Source: Bacillus cabrialesii
GTDB taxonomy: Bacteria; Bacillota; Bacilli; Bacillales; Bacillaceae
Length of the DNA stretch: 64,000 bases
NCBI RefSeq assembly: GCF_004124315.2
Contig: NZ_CP096889.1
Span: 2,215,001-2,279,000 of the forward strand
Direction: 5' to 3'
Shown: positions 21,272 through 30,785 of the stretch, one piece after another
How positions within the stretch are numbered: position 1 is the stretch's first letter
How the letters are laid out: each line of letters begins with the position of its first letter
Program-made: the position numbers and the translations under genes
Notes under the pieces: model-generated
Databases searched by the model: none
The model's input: the letters and a program-made list of their open reading frames with translations, nothing else
Told to the model about the DNA's origin: nothing

Positions 21272-22777
21272 TTACGCCAGATAAAGATTTGAATATTTAT
21301 TTGACAAATAGTCAATCAAATAGCGTACATTCAGTTCTTCTCCTGTTGCATCTTTAATAATATCTAACGGCTTTTTCCGTTTTCCATGAATGTGTACCTT
21401 TTCCGTCAGCCATTGTTTTATCGGATGAAATTCTCCTCTTTCCAAGAGAGTATCAAACTCTGGAAGATCCTCGAGCATTTTTTGTTTCAGCTGAGCCGCA
21501 TACATGTAACCGAGCGCATAGGATGGGAAGTAGCCGAAATCTCCTCCTGCCCAATGGACGTCTTGTAAAATCCCCTCTGCATCCGACTGCGGTGTAATCC
21601 CTAAATAATCCTGATATTTTTGATTCCAAAGCGATGGCAGTTCTTCCACTGACACTTCATTGCTGAAAATCGCTTTTTCAATCTCATATCGGATGATAAT
21701 ATGGAGAGGATACGTTAATTCATCCGCTTCAACCCTGATAAATGAAGGTTTTGATTCATTAATTGCCCGGACAAAATCATCCAGAGAGATATCCTTGAAC
21801 TGTTCAGATGATGCTTCTTGAATCTTCTTATAATACGACGTCCAAAAATGCTTGTTGCGGCCGATAAAATTCTCGTAAAATAATGATTGAGATTCATGAA
21901 TTCCCATTGATGCGCCGTCTGACAAGTTCGTGCCGCTCAGTGCTTCGTCAATATTTTGCTCGTATACCGCGTGGCCGCACTCATGAATGGTGCCAAAGAT
22001 TGCCGTACGGAAATCTTTTTCATCATATCTCGTCGTAACCCGAACGTCTCCGCGGTTCATCGTGGTCGCAAACGGATGAACCGTTTCATCAAGCCGTCCG
22101 CCATCAAAATCGTAGCCAAGCTCCTGTAAAAAATACAGGCTGAGCTCTTTTTGCTTTTCTTTAAGGAACGTTTTTGTAATAAAGCTTGTATCAGGTTTAT
22201 TTCCGGAAGCTGTCACTTGTTTAACGAGTGGAACAATCGCTTCTTTGAGCTCAGCAAACAGCTGATCAAGCACCTTTACCGTGACACCCGGTTCAAACAA
22301 ATCAAGCAAGGCATCATAAGGGTGCTCTTGATAACCCCAATACGTAATAAATCGTTTATTGAATTCAATCAGCTGTTCTAAATAGGGTGAAAACAAGCTG
22401 AAATCAGATTTTCCTTTCGCTTCTTCCCACGCGGTTTCTGCCTTTGAACACAGAATCACGTATTCCTTGTATTCAGCCTCAGGGATTTTTTTATTCTCTT
22501 CATACTCTTTTTTCGCCAGCTCTACCGCCTTTTTCGTATCTTCAGACAGGTCATCAAATCGTTCATACAGAGCATCGATTAGCTCCTTCATTCGATCTGA
22601 CGTCTGGATATTGAATATATCTGTTGAAAGCTGGCCGATGCTTTCGGCCCGGTCCTCTGAGCCGTTTTTTGGCGCGCCTGTTCTGGAGTCCCAGTGCATT
22701 AACGCAACTGCTTCGCTATAATGTGAGATTCTTTTTAAAAGATCAAAAAATTCCTTTTCATATGTATGTATCTCCAT
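21272..22777 (-). CDS. ypwA: YpwA, M32 family metallocarboxypeptidase
   Basis: 501 residues, homologous to Thermus carboxypeptidase Taq. The zinc motif HECGH (IHECGHAVYEQN, near residue 263) with the downstream glutamate in GIHESQSLFYENF, plus IRVEADELTYPLH, are M32 hallmarks. It removes C-terminal residues from cytoplasmic peptides. The second in-frame ATG (MEIHTYEKEF) is chosen because GGGAGGG is 8 nt before it and only about 2 nt before the first ATG. Monocistronic. Confidence 0.95.
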   Translation of the reverse strand: MEIHTYEKEFFDLLKRISHYSEAVALMHWDSRTGAPKNGSEDRAESIGQLSTDIFNIQTSDRMKELIDALYERFDDLSEDTKKAVELAKKEYEENKKIPEAEYKEYVILCSKAETAWEEAKGKSDFSLFSPYLEQLIEFNKRFITYWGYQEHPYDALLDLFEPGVTVKVLDQLFAELKEAIVPLVKQVTASGNKPDTSFITKTFLKEKQKELSLYFLQELGYDFDGGRLDETVHPFATTMNRGDVRVTTRYDEKDFRTAIFGTIHECGHAVYEQNIDEALSGTNLSDGASMGIHESQSLFYENFIGRNKHFWTSYYKKIQEASSEQFKDISLDDFVRAINESKPSFIRVEADELTYPLHIIIRYEIEKAIFSNEVSVEELPSLWNQKYQDYLGITPQSDAEGILQDVHWAGGDFGYFPSYALGYMYAAQLKQKMLEDLPEFDTLLERGEFHPIKQWLTEKVHIHGKRKKPLDIIKDATGEELNVRYLIDYLSNKYSNLYLA

Positions 22778-22854
22778 ATCCATTCCCTCCCTATTCTAGC
22801 CGTTCCATTACAGGCTAATGGAAGGGGGTATGAAAGTCAAATTGTTTGTATAAG

Positions 22855-22884
22855 AGGCTGCCGGTTTGTTTGGCGGCAGCCTTC
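22855..22884 (-). terminator. Terminator of kdgRKAT
   Basis: A 9-bp GC-rich stem AGGCTGCCG / CGGCAGCCT with 10-nt loop follows kdgT. The T run is weak (CTTATAC), so termination may be incomplete. Confidence 0.6.
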
Positions 22885-22889
22885 TTAGT

Positions 22890-23882
22890 TCAGTTGATCG
22901 TCATTTGATTTTTTGGGGGTGGTGTTTTCCGCTTTTTCTCATTGATTTTTTTATCCACCCATACTGTTGCCAGCGGGGTTAGCAGCGAGGTGACAATAAC
23001 GCTTGTTGCTATGATTGCAGTTGCTGATTCAGCAACTGGCGCAAACGAAGCATTTGCCTCCGCTAAGGCATATGGCACGGCTACAGCCGCTCCTGCCGTA
23101 GAAGAAGCCGCCACTCCGGCGACACCGTCTCCGCGCGCGACAAAACGATCAAGCAAAAACAAGGAGCTGCCGGATAAAATGACGACAGAAACACCGATAA
23201 ATATGCCCAGCAGACCTGATTGGACCAGCATTCCAAAATTCAAGGTGTTGCCGAGCGAAAAGGCGAAAAACGGGATGATCGCAGGCACAACCTTGCTGAA
23301 TAAGTCTCTGAGATCATGATCAAGATTTCCAAGTATACAGCCGAGCAAAAACGGGATGACTGTCGCTGCCAGCGTTTCCCACGGGAATGCGGCAAGTCCC
23401 GTCACACCAAACGTCACCATGGTCATAAAAGGCCCTGATTCTGTACTGATAAACGCGAAAGCGCCCGCATCCTCTTTTCTTCCCATATGGTTCATGAGCG
23501 CCAAATACAGGCCGCCGTTCGTTTCATTCAATACCGCGACAATTGCTAAAACAGAAAGACCTGCAAAAAAGCCGGATTGTATGCCTTCATCAGGTATAAA
23601 TTGCGCTGCGATCACACCGAGCAGCGCTGCAAATCCGACCTTTCCCAATAATAATGTGATTCCTTTCCTTGCAATATAGCCTGAAGAACGAAAATCAATC
23701 GTCGCTCCTACGCAAAAGATAAAAACACCCAATATCGGCAGCGTTCCGTTAATCAAAGCACCCGTAAACCCTCCAAAGAACTCCGCAGTTCCAGGCGCAA
23801 ACGTATTCAGTGCCGCTCCCAGAAACAGCGGAATAATCATCATTCCGCCAGGTACCCGTTCAATTGTCGCTTTGATTTTCAT
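22890..23882 (-). CDS. kdgT: KdgT, 2-keto-3-deoxygluconate permease
   Basis: 330 residues, about ten hydrophobic segments, KdgT family. Motifs include MKIKATIERVPGGMMIIPLFLGA at the start and GDGVAGVAASSTAGAAVAVP. It imports 2-keto-3-deoxygluconate by proton symport, feeding KdgK. The ATG at 23880-23882 is preceded by GGGAGAATCC; a frame 44 codons longer overlaps kdgA and lacks support. Last gene of kdgR-K-A-T. Confidence 0.94.
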   Translation of the reverse strand: MKIKATIERVPGGMMIIPLFLGAALNTFAPGTAEFFGGFTGALINGTLPILGVFIFCVGATIDFRSSGYIARKGITLLLGKVGFAALLGVIAAQFIPDEGIQSGFFAGLSVLAIVAVLNETNGGLYLALMNHMGRKEDAGAFAFISTESGPFMTMVTFGVTGLAAFPWETLAATVIPFLLGCILGNLDHDLRDLFSKVVPAIIPFFAFSLGNTLNFGMLVQSGLLGIFIGVSVVILSGSSLFLLDRFVARGDGVAGVAASSTAGAAVAVPYALAEANASFAPVAESATAIIATSVIVTSLLTPLATVWVDKKINEKKRKTPPPKNQMTIN

Positions 23883-23923
23883 ATGTGGATTCTCCCATCC
23901 TCCGGTTATGAAAAAACAATACC

Positions 23924-24514
23924 TTACACTTGGAAAACAGCCTGCAAATCCTCTTTTGAACAGCTGCCCAGCTGGCTTCCGACACCAACGGCGCCAGCTC
24001 CAGCTTTGAGCCAATCCGGCACTTCAGACGGATGTATCCCGCCTGTGGGAATAAAGGTTACTTGCGGAAAAGGCCCGGCTAAATTTTTCATAAACGGGAG
24101 GCCAAATACACCGCTTGGGAACAGCTTTAAAGTAGTAAAACCACTTGTCAGCGCTTCCATAATTTCGCTCGGAGTCAACACGCCGGGGATATAATGTGTC
24201 TTCAAAAAAGAAAGATGTTCAGCAAGGTCTGCTGAAAAACCCGGACTGACAATAAACTGCGCACCAGCCTCAGCAGCTTCTCCCGCTTGCTGCGCAGTGA
24301 TCACCGTGCCCGCACCGATTAAGACATCTTCTCTATTACGGAAGGACTCGATAATATCTGATGCTCCTGGCGTCGTATAAGTCACTTCAACCGCACGAAC
24401 CCCTTTATCAAGTAAACTCTCAATCTGCTGACAGGCCTCCTGTTTATCCTTTGAGCGAATGACTGCAATCAGCCTCGCTTCTTTCAGACGGTTTTCAACG
24501 ATTTTGGACTCCAT
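23924..24514 (-). CDS. kdgA: KdgA, KHG/KDPG aldolase
   Basis: 196 residues, class I aldolase TIM barrel. The Schiff-base lysine is in TTLKLFPSG, the catalytic glutamate in VEVTYTTPG, with GAGTVI and FIPTGGIHP as phosphate-side loops. It cleaves 2-keto-3-deoxy-6-phosphogluconate to pyruvate and glyceraldehyde 3-phosphate. Lies 1 nt after kdgK and shares its SD region (AAAGGGGATT). Confidence 0.95.
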   Translation of the reverse strand: MESKIVENRLKEARLIAVIRSKDKQEACQQIESLLDKGVRAVEVTYTTPGASDIIESFRNREDVLIGAGTVITAQQAGEAAEAGAQFIVSPGFSADLAEHLSFLKTHYIPGVLTPSEIMEALTSGFTTLKLFPSGVFGLPFMKNLAGPFPQVTFIPTGGIHPSEVPDWLKAGAGAVGVGSQLGSCSKEDLQAVFQV

Positions 24515-24515
24515 A

Positions 24516-25490
24516 TTAATAATCCCCTTTCTTTTGGTAAACCGTTCTTTGAGCAGATAAATACGCAGCTAATTTCTCCCTGGTCGGCAGTCCGTCCATA
24601 TCCCCCGGTGCCTGAACTTGCAAAGCGCCAATCGCATTTCCTCTTTGCACCGCATCCTTGTACGGCAAACCGTCAAGGATGCCGCTGATCACACCGACTG
24701 CAAATCCGTCTCCGGCACCGACTGTATCAACCACCCGATCGACCCGGAAGCCTTCTGCAAATCCTTCACTTTCCCTCGTTTTAAAGTAAGCGCCTTCTTT
24801 TCCGAGTTTAATAGCGACAAAGCTGACCCCTTTTTTCAGATAATAGTCGGCAATGCCTTCAGGTGTTTTTTCTCCGGTCAATAACTCGCCCTCTGCGATA
24901 CCCGGGAAAAACCAATCTGCAAGCCCAGACAGATCATTGATTGTGTGCACCATTGTTGCTTGATCAGGCCAAAGCGAAGGTCTTAAATTGGGGTCAAATG
25001 AAATGGTCTTCCCGGCGTTTCTCATGTCGTTCATGACATGATACGTGAAGTCTTTCATATCTGCTGATAATGCAGGCGGAATGCCTGTCACATGCAAATG
25101 GCCTGCGCATTGAAAATAATCTTTCGGATATTCAGCAGAAGTTAATGTGCTTGCAGCTGAGTTTTTCCTGTAGTAGGTAACTTGCGGATCGCCTTCTTTC
25201 ACTTTTGACTTCAGCAGAAGACCGGTGGGATTTCCATCCTGCGATCGGATCACGCGGGACACATCCACTCCCTCTTTTTTTAGCTCCTGTAAAATAAATG
25301 TTCCGAGCTGATCATCTCCGACTTTGCTCATCCATCCCATCTGAAATCCGAGTCTGGACAGGCCGCAAGCGACATTGCTTTCTGCTCCGGCCAGCCCTTT
25401 AGAAAAAGTAGATACTTCATGAAGGCCTCCGTACTCATTTGCGTAAAACATGGCCATCGATTCCCCGAATGTCACCGCATCAAGCTTCAT
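24516..25490 (-). CDS. kdgK: KdgK, 2-keto-3-deoxygluconate kinase
   Basis: 324 residues, PfkB sugar-kinase family. N-terminal glycine motif GLAGAESNVACGLSRLG and C-terminal DTVGAGDGFAVGVI with the catalytic aspartate are intact. It phosphorylates 2-keto-3-deoxygluconate at C6, the step before KdgA. SD GAGGTTGGGAAG precedes the ATG. Second gene of the kdgRKAT operon. Confidence 0.95.
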   Translation of the reverse strand: MKLDAVTFGESMAMFYANEYGGLHEVSTFSKGLAGAESNVACGLSRLGFQMGWMSKVGDDQLGTFILQELKKEGVDVSRVIRSQDGNPTGLLLKSKVKEGDPQVTYYRKNSAASTLTSAEYPKDYFQCAGHLHVTGIPPALSADMKDFTYHVMNDMRNAGKTISFDPNLRPSLWPDQATMVHTINDLSGLADWFFPGIAEGELLTGEKTPEGIADYYLKKGVSFVAIKLGKEGAYFKTRESEGFAEGFRVDRVVDTVGAGDGFAVGVISGILDGLPYKDAVQRGNAIGALQVQAPGDMDGLPTREKLAAYLSAQRTVYQKKGDY

Positions 25491-25527
25491 CTCTTCCCAA
25501 CCTCCTCTTAGTTGAGGGCACCTAGGA

Positions 25528-26547
25528 TTAAAGTGACTGTCTCATGATGACTTCAGCCTCTAATTCAATGGTTTGAGGCGCTCCTTTGTCACCTTCAATC
25601 CTTTTTAATACACGTTCCATCGCCGTCCTGCCCATATCATGTGACGGCTGGGCGATCGTTGTAATGCCCGGACCGATCAGTTTATACCATTCCGTATCAT
25701 CGAATCCTGCAATTCCGATATCTAGAGGGATGCGCAGGCCAAGTTCTTCCATACAGCTGATGATTTTCAGCATAATTAAACCATTCAAGGCAAGAATCGC
25801 TTTTTTTTGCTCCGGCATCTCCTTGTGAAAAGAACGAAGCGCCGCCTTAATCTGCTCCTTGTTTTTCACGTCAATTTCATACATTCTGACAAGCCCGTTC
25901 ACATTTTGAGCCGCAGCCATTTCCTGATACACGGCTGCTCTTTCTGCACGAGGGCTGATAGATGAAACCGGTTCTGTAAACAGCGCGACATCAGTGTACC
26001 CTTTGCTGTAAATCTTCTGAAGAATCTCTTTTGTGATTCTTCTGTTGTCGGTCGTTACCGTATCCAGTTTCAGGTCTGGAAGTTTTCGGTCAATTAATAT
26101 CGTTGGAATGTGCTGTTCTGTAAAGGCGTGCAGTACATCCTTGTTTTCTCCGGTTGCGTTTAAAATCAGCCCCTCAACCGAATGTGCTTCAAGCTTTAAG
26201 AGCATTTCTCTCTCTTTTTCTGGACTGTTATCTGTGTTGCACACCATAATGCTGTAGCCATATTGATCACAAACCTCTTCTACTCCTCTAAAAGCCGCGA
26301 CCGAAAAAGGATTTGTAATATCAGCTACAACAAATCCGATTAATTTGCTTTTTTTTATTTTCAAACCTTGCGCCATTTTACTTGGCCGATAATTCAATTC
26401 TGCGATTGCCTTTTTGATGTTTTTCACTTTTTCAGGAGAAATCGCATCTATTTTTCCGTTGATATAGCGGGAAACTGTTGATTTCGAAACTCCTGCACAT
26501 TCAGCTACGTCTTGGATGGTCGAATGGCCTGTTGTTTTCTTTTTCAT
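25528..26547 (-). CDS. kdgR: KdgR, LacI-family repressor
   Basis: 339 residues. N-terminal helix-turn-helix and hinge: STIQDVAECAGVSKSTVSRYINGK (about 9-32), YRPSKMAQGLK; then a periplasmic-binding-like sensor domain with IGFVVADITNPF and GIAGFDDTEWYKLIGPGITT. It is expected to repress kdgRKAT and the divergent kduID until 2-keto-3-deoxygluconate appears. Two LacI-type operators lie in the intergenic space. First gene of the operon, so autoregulated. Confidence 0.94.
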   Translation of the reverse strand: MKKKTTGHSTIQDVAECAGVSKSTVSRYINGKIDAISPEKVKNIKKAIAELNYRPSKMAQGLKIKKSKLIGFVVADITNPFSVAAFRGVEEVCDQYGYSIMVCNTDNSPEKEREMLLKLEAHSVEGLILNATGENKDVLHAFTEQHIPTILIDRKLPDLKLDTVTTDNRRITKEILQKIYSKGYTDVALFTEPVSSISPRAERAAVYQEMAAAQNVNGLVRMYEIDVKNKEQIKAALRSFHKEMPEQKKAILALNGLIMLKIISCMEELGLRIPLDIGIAGFDDTEWYKLIGPGITTIAQPSHDMGRTAMERVLKRIEGDKGAPQTIELEAEVIMRQSL

Positions 26548-26571
26548 TCAAGTGCTCCTGTATCTCATATA

Positions 26572-26589
26572 TTTGAAACCGATTTCAAA
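26572..26589. promoter_or_regulatory. LacI-type operator 1 (KdgR site or cre)
   Basis: TTTGAAACCGATTTCAAA is a near-perfect palindrome 25 bp before kdgR. Its core TGAAACCGATTTCA also fits the CcpA cre consensus TGWNANCGNTNWCA at every position, so KdgR and CcpA may compete here. Confidence 0.75.
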
Positions 26590-26703
26590 ACCGTTACAAC
26601 AAAAGAATACCATATTTTTAAAATTTGGAAAGGGTTTTTTTAATAATGTGCTTATTCACAATTTTTTCCGTTGACTCTTTTCACTATTTATCCTAAAATT
26701 TTC

Positions 26704-26721
26704 TTTGAAACCGTTACCAAA
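26704..26721. promoter_or_regulatory. LacI-type operator 2 upstream of kduI
   Basis: TTTGAAACCGTTACCAAA shares the GAAACCG half-site with operator 1 and lies about 48 bp before kduI; one mismatch to the cre consensus. Spacing between operator centres is 132 bp. A third half-site, AAAACCGTTAC, abuts operator 1. Confidence 0.65.
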
Positions 26722-26768
26722 ATATTTTCATTCAAGTGATGCCGAAATCCTAACAAGGGGGAAATATA

Positions 26769-27596
26769 ATGGAAAATCGTTATTCTGTACACCCTGAACA
26801 AGCCAAACGCTTTACAACCGAGGAGCTTCGCAGTCATTTCTTAATGGATTCTTTATTTACGGAAAATAAACTCACGATGTATTACTCACATGAAGACCGG
26901 GTTGTCATCGGCGGTGCCGCTCCCGGGCAAAGTGAACTGAAACTTGATGCCGGGGATTTCCTTAAAACAGATTTTTTCCTCGAACGGCGTGAAATCGGAA
27001 TTATTAATGTAGGCCAGCCTGGCGCGGTCAGGGTTGGCGATGACGAATATGTACTTGAAACAAAGGATTTTCTCTATATCGGAATGGGCAATCAGGATGT
27101 AGCATTTACAAGCCTGAACGGAGAAAAAGCTAAGTTTTATTTCATCTCCGCTTGTGCCCATCAAAGCTACCCGACACAAAAAGCCGCTTTGTCTGAACTG
27201 ACACCGGACCGCCTTGGCGATGAGGCAGCATCTAATGTCAGAAGCCTATACAAAGTCATTCATCAAGATGGCATCAAAAGCTGTCAGCTTATGATGGGAA
27301 TTACAATGTTAGATCAAAACAACAACTGGAACACCATGCCGGCACACGTTCATGACCGCCGGATGGAGGCTTATCTTTACCTTGATCTTGAGAAGGATTC
27401 GAAGGTGTTTCACTTCATGGGCCAGCCGGACGAAACACGCCACCTTGTTGTCGGAAATGAGCAAGCTGTCCTTTCACCTGCCTGGTCTATTCACTCCGGC
27501 GCAGGAACATCAAACTACAGCTTTGTATGGGCGATGGCTGGAGAAAACTACACATTTACGGACATGGATGTCGTTCCGTTGGATGGGCTGAAGTAA
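26769..27596 (+). CDS. kduI: KduI, 5-keto-4-deoxyuronate isomerase
   Basis: 275 residues, cupin-type fold. Zinc ligands are visible in NTMPAHVHDRRMEAYLYLDL and PAWSIHSGAGTSNYSF. It isomerises 5-keto-4-deoxyuronate (from pectin oligogalacturonides) to 2,5-diketo-3-deoxygluconate. SD AAGGGGGAAAT. Begins the kduID unit divergent from kdgRKAT; its product feeds KduD, then KdgK and KdgA. Confidence 0.95.
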   Translation: MENRYSVHPEQAKRFTTEELRSHFLMDSLFTENKLTMYYSHEDRVVIGGAAPGQSELKLDAGDFLKTDFFLERREIGIINVGQPGAVRVGDDEYVLETKDFLYIGMGNQDVAFTSLNGEKAKFYFISACAHQSYPTQKAALSELTPDRLGDEAASNVRSLYKVIHQDGIKSCQLMMGITMLDQNNNWNTMPAHVHDRRMEAYLYLDLEKDSKVFHFMGQPDETRHLVVGNEQAVLSPAWSIHSGAGTSNYSFVWAMAGENYTFTDMDVVPLDGLK

Positions 27597-27597
27597 G

Positions 27598-28362
27598 ATG
27601 AGTTATCTACATGAGGCCTTTTCATTAGAAGGAAAAACAGCGCTGGTGACAGGCCCTGGAACAGGGATAGGCCAAGGAATTGCCAAAGCGCTGGCCGGGG
27701 CTGGCGCTGATATTATCGGCACATCGCATACAAGCAGTCTGTCTGAAACACAGCAGCTTGTGGAACAGGAAGGCCGGGCATTTACGTCTTTTACATTGGA
27801 CTTGAGCAAGCCGGAAATGATAAAGGATGCTGCAGCTGAGCTGTTCGAAAACAGGCAGATTGATATCCTTGTCAATAATGCCGGCATTATTCACCGGGAA
27901 AAAGCAGAGCATTTCCCAGAAGAAAATTGGCAGCACGTACTGAATGTCAATCTAAACAGCTTGTTTATTCTGACACAGCTGGCAGGCAGACAGATGTTGA
28001 AAAGAGGTTATGGAAAGATTATTAATATCGCCTCCCTCCTGTCTTTTCAAGGCGGGATCCTCGTTCCGGCTTACACCGCGAGCAAACACGCTGTTGCCGG
28101 TTTGACAAAATCATTTGCAAATGAGTGGGCAGCGTCCGGTGTTCAGGTCAACGCAATTGCCCCGGGCTATATTTCTACGGCGAATACAAAGCCTATTCGG
28201 GATGATGAAAAGCGAAATGAAGACATATTAAAGAGAATTCCTGCCGGCCGCTGGGGCAAAGCGGATGATATTGGCGGGACTGCAGTCTTTTTAGCATCAC
28301 GTGCTTCAGATTATGTAAACGGACATATTTTAGCAGTTGATGGCGGCTGGCTATCCCGCTGA
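27598..28362 (+). CDS. kduD: KduD, 2-deoxy-D-gluconate / 2,5-diketo-3-deoxygluconate dehydrogenase
   Basis: 254 residues, classical short-chain dehydrogenase. NAD-binding GPGTGIGQGIAKAL (TGxxxGxG variant), VNNAGII, catalytic Ser and YTASKHAV (Tyr-x-x-x-Lys), and the C-terminal GHILAVDGGW. It reduces the KduI product to 2-keto-3-deoxygluconate. One base separates it from kduI, so translation is coupled. Confidence 0.94.
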   Translation: MSYLHEAFSLEGKTALVTGPGTGIGQGIAKALAGAGADIIGTSHTSSLSETQQLVEQEGRAFTSFTLDLSKPEMIKDAAAELFENRQIDILVNNAGIIHREKAEHFPEENWQHVLNVNLNSLFILTQLAGRQMLKRGYGKIINIASLLSFQGGILVPAYTASKHAVAGLTKSFANEWAASGVQVNAIAPGYISTANTKPIRDDEKRNEDILKRIPAGRWGKADDIGGTAVFLASRASDYVNGHILAVDGGWLSR

Positions 28363-28367
28363 CAAAT

Positions 28368-28401
28368 AAAAAAGCTGACGAACTTGATCGTCAGCTTTTT
28401 T
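28368..28401. terminator. Bidirectional terminator between kduD and ypvA
   Basis: 13-bp perfect stem AAAAAGCTGACGA / TCGTCAGCTTTTT with a 6-nt loop, A and T runs at both flanks. Confidence 0.9.
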
Positions 28402-28404
28402 CCA

Positions 28405-30330
28405 TTACATCATTTGAGGTTCAACAGGCAAGACCTTTTTGACTTCATCAATGATGCGTGCATTTTCTCCGCCAGCGTAAATGTGAATTGAGCCGCTGTC
28501 TTGATTCGAACGAATCAGACGCCCGATGCCCTGCCGTACGCGCAATAACATATATGGCAGATCCACTTCTTCAAACGGATCTTTTTTCGCCCCGTTGCGT
28601 TTTGCTGTAAATACAGGATCATGAGGCGGGAACGGCAGAGACCAAATGGTAACATTCTTCAATGCGTCACCAGGAATATCGAGTCCTTCCCATAAGTGAA
28701 CCGAACAAAGTACTGTTTCCTCTTCCTCTTGGAATTTCTCCACTAAGCTGCTGATTTCTTCATCACCTTCAAAATAAATCGGATACGGCAGCTCCCAGGC
28801 CGCCGACAGCTGTTTAAACTCGTTTAGTTCCTCAAAAGAAGGGAAAAGCACCAGCGTTCTGCCTTTATAACGCTTGATTGTTTCAATTGTTTCAGCTGTT
28901 TTTTGTTCAGCTGTCATCTCTGTTTTTGCATATAGATTAACGGTCATCTGCTCGTCATAATCATAAGGAGAATCAACGGTTAATGACAAATAATCACGAA
29001 TCCCGAGACTGTCGGCAATATAAGCAAACGAACCGCCTTCTGACAGCGTAGCAGAAGAGAAGATATAAGGAATTTTCTTAGAGAACACTTTTTCGCCAAG
29101 CACTTCCGCCACTGTTCTCGGCATCACAACAAAGGTTGATTCCGTTTCCTTTTGCTCCAGCCAGCTGATCGCATCCTTTTGATACAGAGATAATGAATAC
29201 GCCATTTGTTCTACATATTCTTCCACAACTGACAGCTCGTACTGATCAATCGTGTACATCTCAGACTCGAATACAAGCGCTTCACCGATTTTATCAAGTA
29301 AACGGCAAAGCTCGTCCGCCGCCTTTTTGACACGCTGGTCATTTTTTATTTCTAAACGATGTGAACCGGCTACTTCTTTTGATTCTTCAGAAAGAACATA
29401 GAAAAATTCGTCGTTTGCAGCAAGCGCGTCTTCAATCAGTTCTGCAAACTCTTCTCTAATGTCATTTTGCAGCAAACGTTCTAAAAACAATTCAAGAGTG
29501 GACTGCTTCACTCTGTAGGTTAGCGCTTTTTGCGCGGCAAACTCTAACAAATGTCCTTCGTCAAATACAACCGCGCTATGATCAGGCAAGAGCGGCAGTT
29601 GGCCCTCTCGTTTGCGTGATTCTTCCGTCCACACATGCTCCATATAAAAATCATGGGAACAAATGATCAGGTCCGTTGACTTGCGGTAGTAATCTCTGGA
29701 AAGCGTCAAACCGCATCTGTGTCTCATATCACAAGTCAGACAATCCTGAAACGAATCGTAGCTTACGTCAGACCATTCTTCATTCGATAGATTTGCGTAC
29801 TGCTTGCGGTCGCCATACGGATAAAAGCGCTGCATCGCCTGTGATTCATGGACAAACGACGGTAACGATTCATAAAGATCCAGCCATTTATCATCATCAG
29901 ACCGCTGCATTGTTTTTTCAAGCTTCTTCAAGCATAAATATTGCTCATGTGACTTCGACAGCCTTGTATCTATTTTCAGATCCAAATGCTCAGCGAGCTT
30001 TGAAATATCGCCCTCTTTTTTCACTAGCTGTTCGATTAATGTTTCATCAGCACAAGCGATAATGGCGGGTTTACCGACATATCTTGCATAGCTGATCGCG
30101 AAAAGAAGATAAACGAGCGTTTTCCCTGTTCCCACTCCTGCTTCGGCAAACATGACTTTTTTCTCTTTAAACGCCCGCTCCAGCTGAAAAGCCATAAATA
30201 CTTGTTCATCCCGAAGATCAAACCCTTTTTCGGGAAGGATATCGTAAAACACGTCACCAATCCAATTATTCAATTCTTCATAAAAATTCTTTGTTTTCGT
30301 TAAAGAAAAAGGCAAACGTGATGTTGTCAC
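28405..30330 (-). CDS. ypvA: YpvA, DinG/XPD-like ATP-dependent helicase
   Basis: 641 residues, superfamily 2. Walker A AEAGVGTGKT (about 59-68), motif II DEGH, and C-terminal VRQGIGRLIR (motif VI). Candidate iron-sulfur cysteines lie between motifs I and II: YLCLKK, DCLTCDMRHRC, so this looks like an Fe-S 5'-3' helicase of the XPD class, unlike DinG in this window. Starts at GTG; SD GGGGG lies about 11 nt upstream. Role in DNA repair is inferred; single-gene unit. Confidence 0.9.
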   Translation of the reverse strand: MTTSRLPFSLTKTKNFYEELNNWIGDVFYDILPEKGFDLRDEQVFMAFQLERAFKEKKVMFAEAGVGTGKTLVYLLFAISYARYVGKPAIIACADETLIEQLVKKEGDISKLAEHLDLKIDTRLSKSHEQYLCLKKLEKTMQRSDDDKWLDLYESLPSFVHESQAMQRFYPYGDRKQYANLSNEEWSDVSYDSFQDCLTCDMRHRCGLTLSRDYYRKSTDLIICSHDFYMEHVWTEESRKREGQLPLLPDHSAVVFDEGHLLEFAAQKALTYRVKQSTLELFLERLLQNDIREEFAELIEDALAANDEFFYVLSEESKEVAGSHRLEIKNDQRVKKAADELCRLLDKIGEALVFESEMYTIDQYELSVVEEYVEQMAYSLSLYQKDAISWLEQKETESTFVVMPRTVAEVLGEKVFSKKIPYIFSSATLSEGGSFAYIADSLGIRDYLSLTVDSPYDYDEQMTVNLYAKTEMTAEQKTAETIETIKRYKGRTLVLFPSFEELNEFKQLSAAWELPYPIYFEGDEEISSLVEKFQEEEETVLCSVHLWEGLDIPGDALKNVTIWSLPFPPHDPVFTAKRNGAKKDPFEEVDLPYMLLRVRQGIGRLIRSNQDSGSIHIYAGGENARIIDEVKKVLPVEPQMM

Positions 30331-30400
30331 CTAGTTTCAACCCCCAACTATTCGACATTCAGACCACCAATAATATCATTTCCCGCTGATGAATACAATA

Positions 30401-30427
30401 AAAAAACTTGGCAATGCCAAGTTTTTT
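30401..30427 (-). terminator. Terminator of yptA
   Basis: AAAAAACTTGGC-AAT-GCCAAGTTTTTT: perfect 12-bp stem with T run on both strands. Confidence 0.88.
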
Positions 30428-30432
30428 GCAGC

Positions 30433-30624
30433 TTACTTTCGATTGATCACATGCGACGATAAAAAAGGATGGTCTGTTGAATAAATATGTTCCACCGCTT
30501 TTTCTAAATCATTTTGCGCATGCGACATCACAGACGGAGACGAATCAGCCCCGAGCTCCTTCAGCTCGCTTGCTGTTGCGTCAAGCGCCCTTTGAATCAG
30601 ATTAAAATGTTCGCTGTTCAGCAT
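30433..30624 (-). CDS. yptA: YptA, small conserved protein
   Basis: 63 residues, helical and charged: MLNSEHFNLIQRALDATASELKELG... No membrane segment or motif. SD AGAGGTGATCTC sits right before the chosen ATG; the longer frame adds 26 codons without SD. Divergent from ypzG. Function unknown. Confidence 0.82.
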   Translation of the reverse strand: MLNSEHFNLIQRALDATASELKELGADSSPSVMSHAQNDLEKAVEHIYSTDHPFLSSHVINRK

Positions 30625-30785
30625 GAGATCACCTCTGATGGAAATAATCATCATTGTATGCGAACTTTTCATTATATATACATGCTTTCCGCATGTTTTC
30701 ACCGAAACATGTACAAACTACATTTGATATTCCTAACCGGATTATCCGTCTTATCAACAATATTCTATCAGGGAGTGATGTTGAC

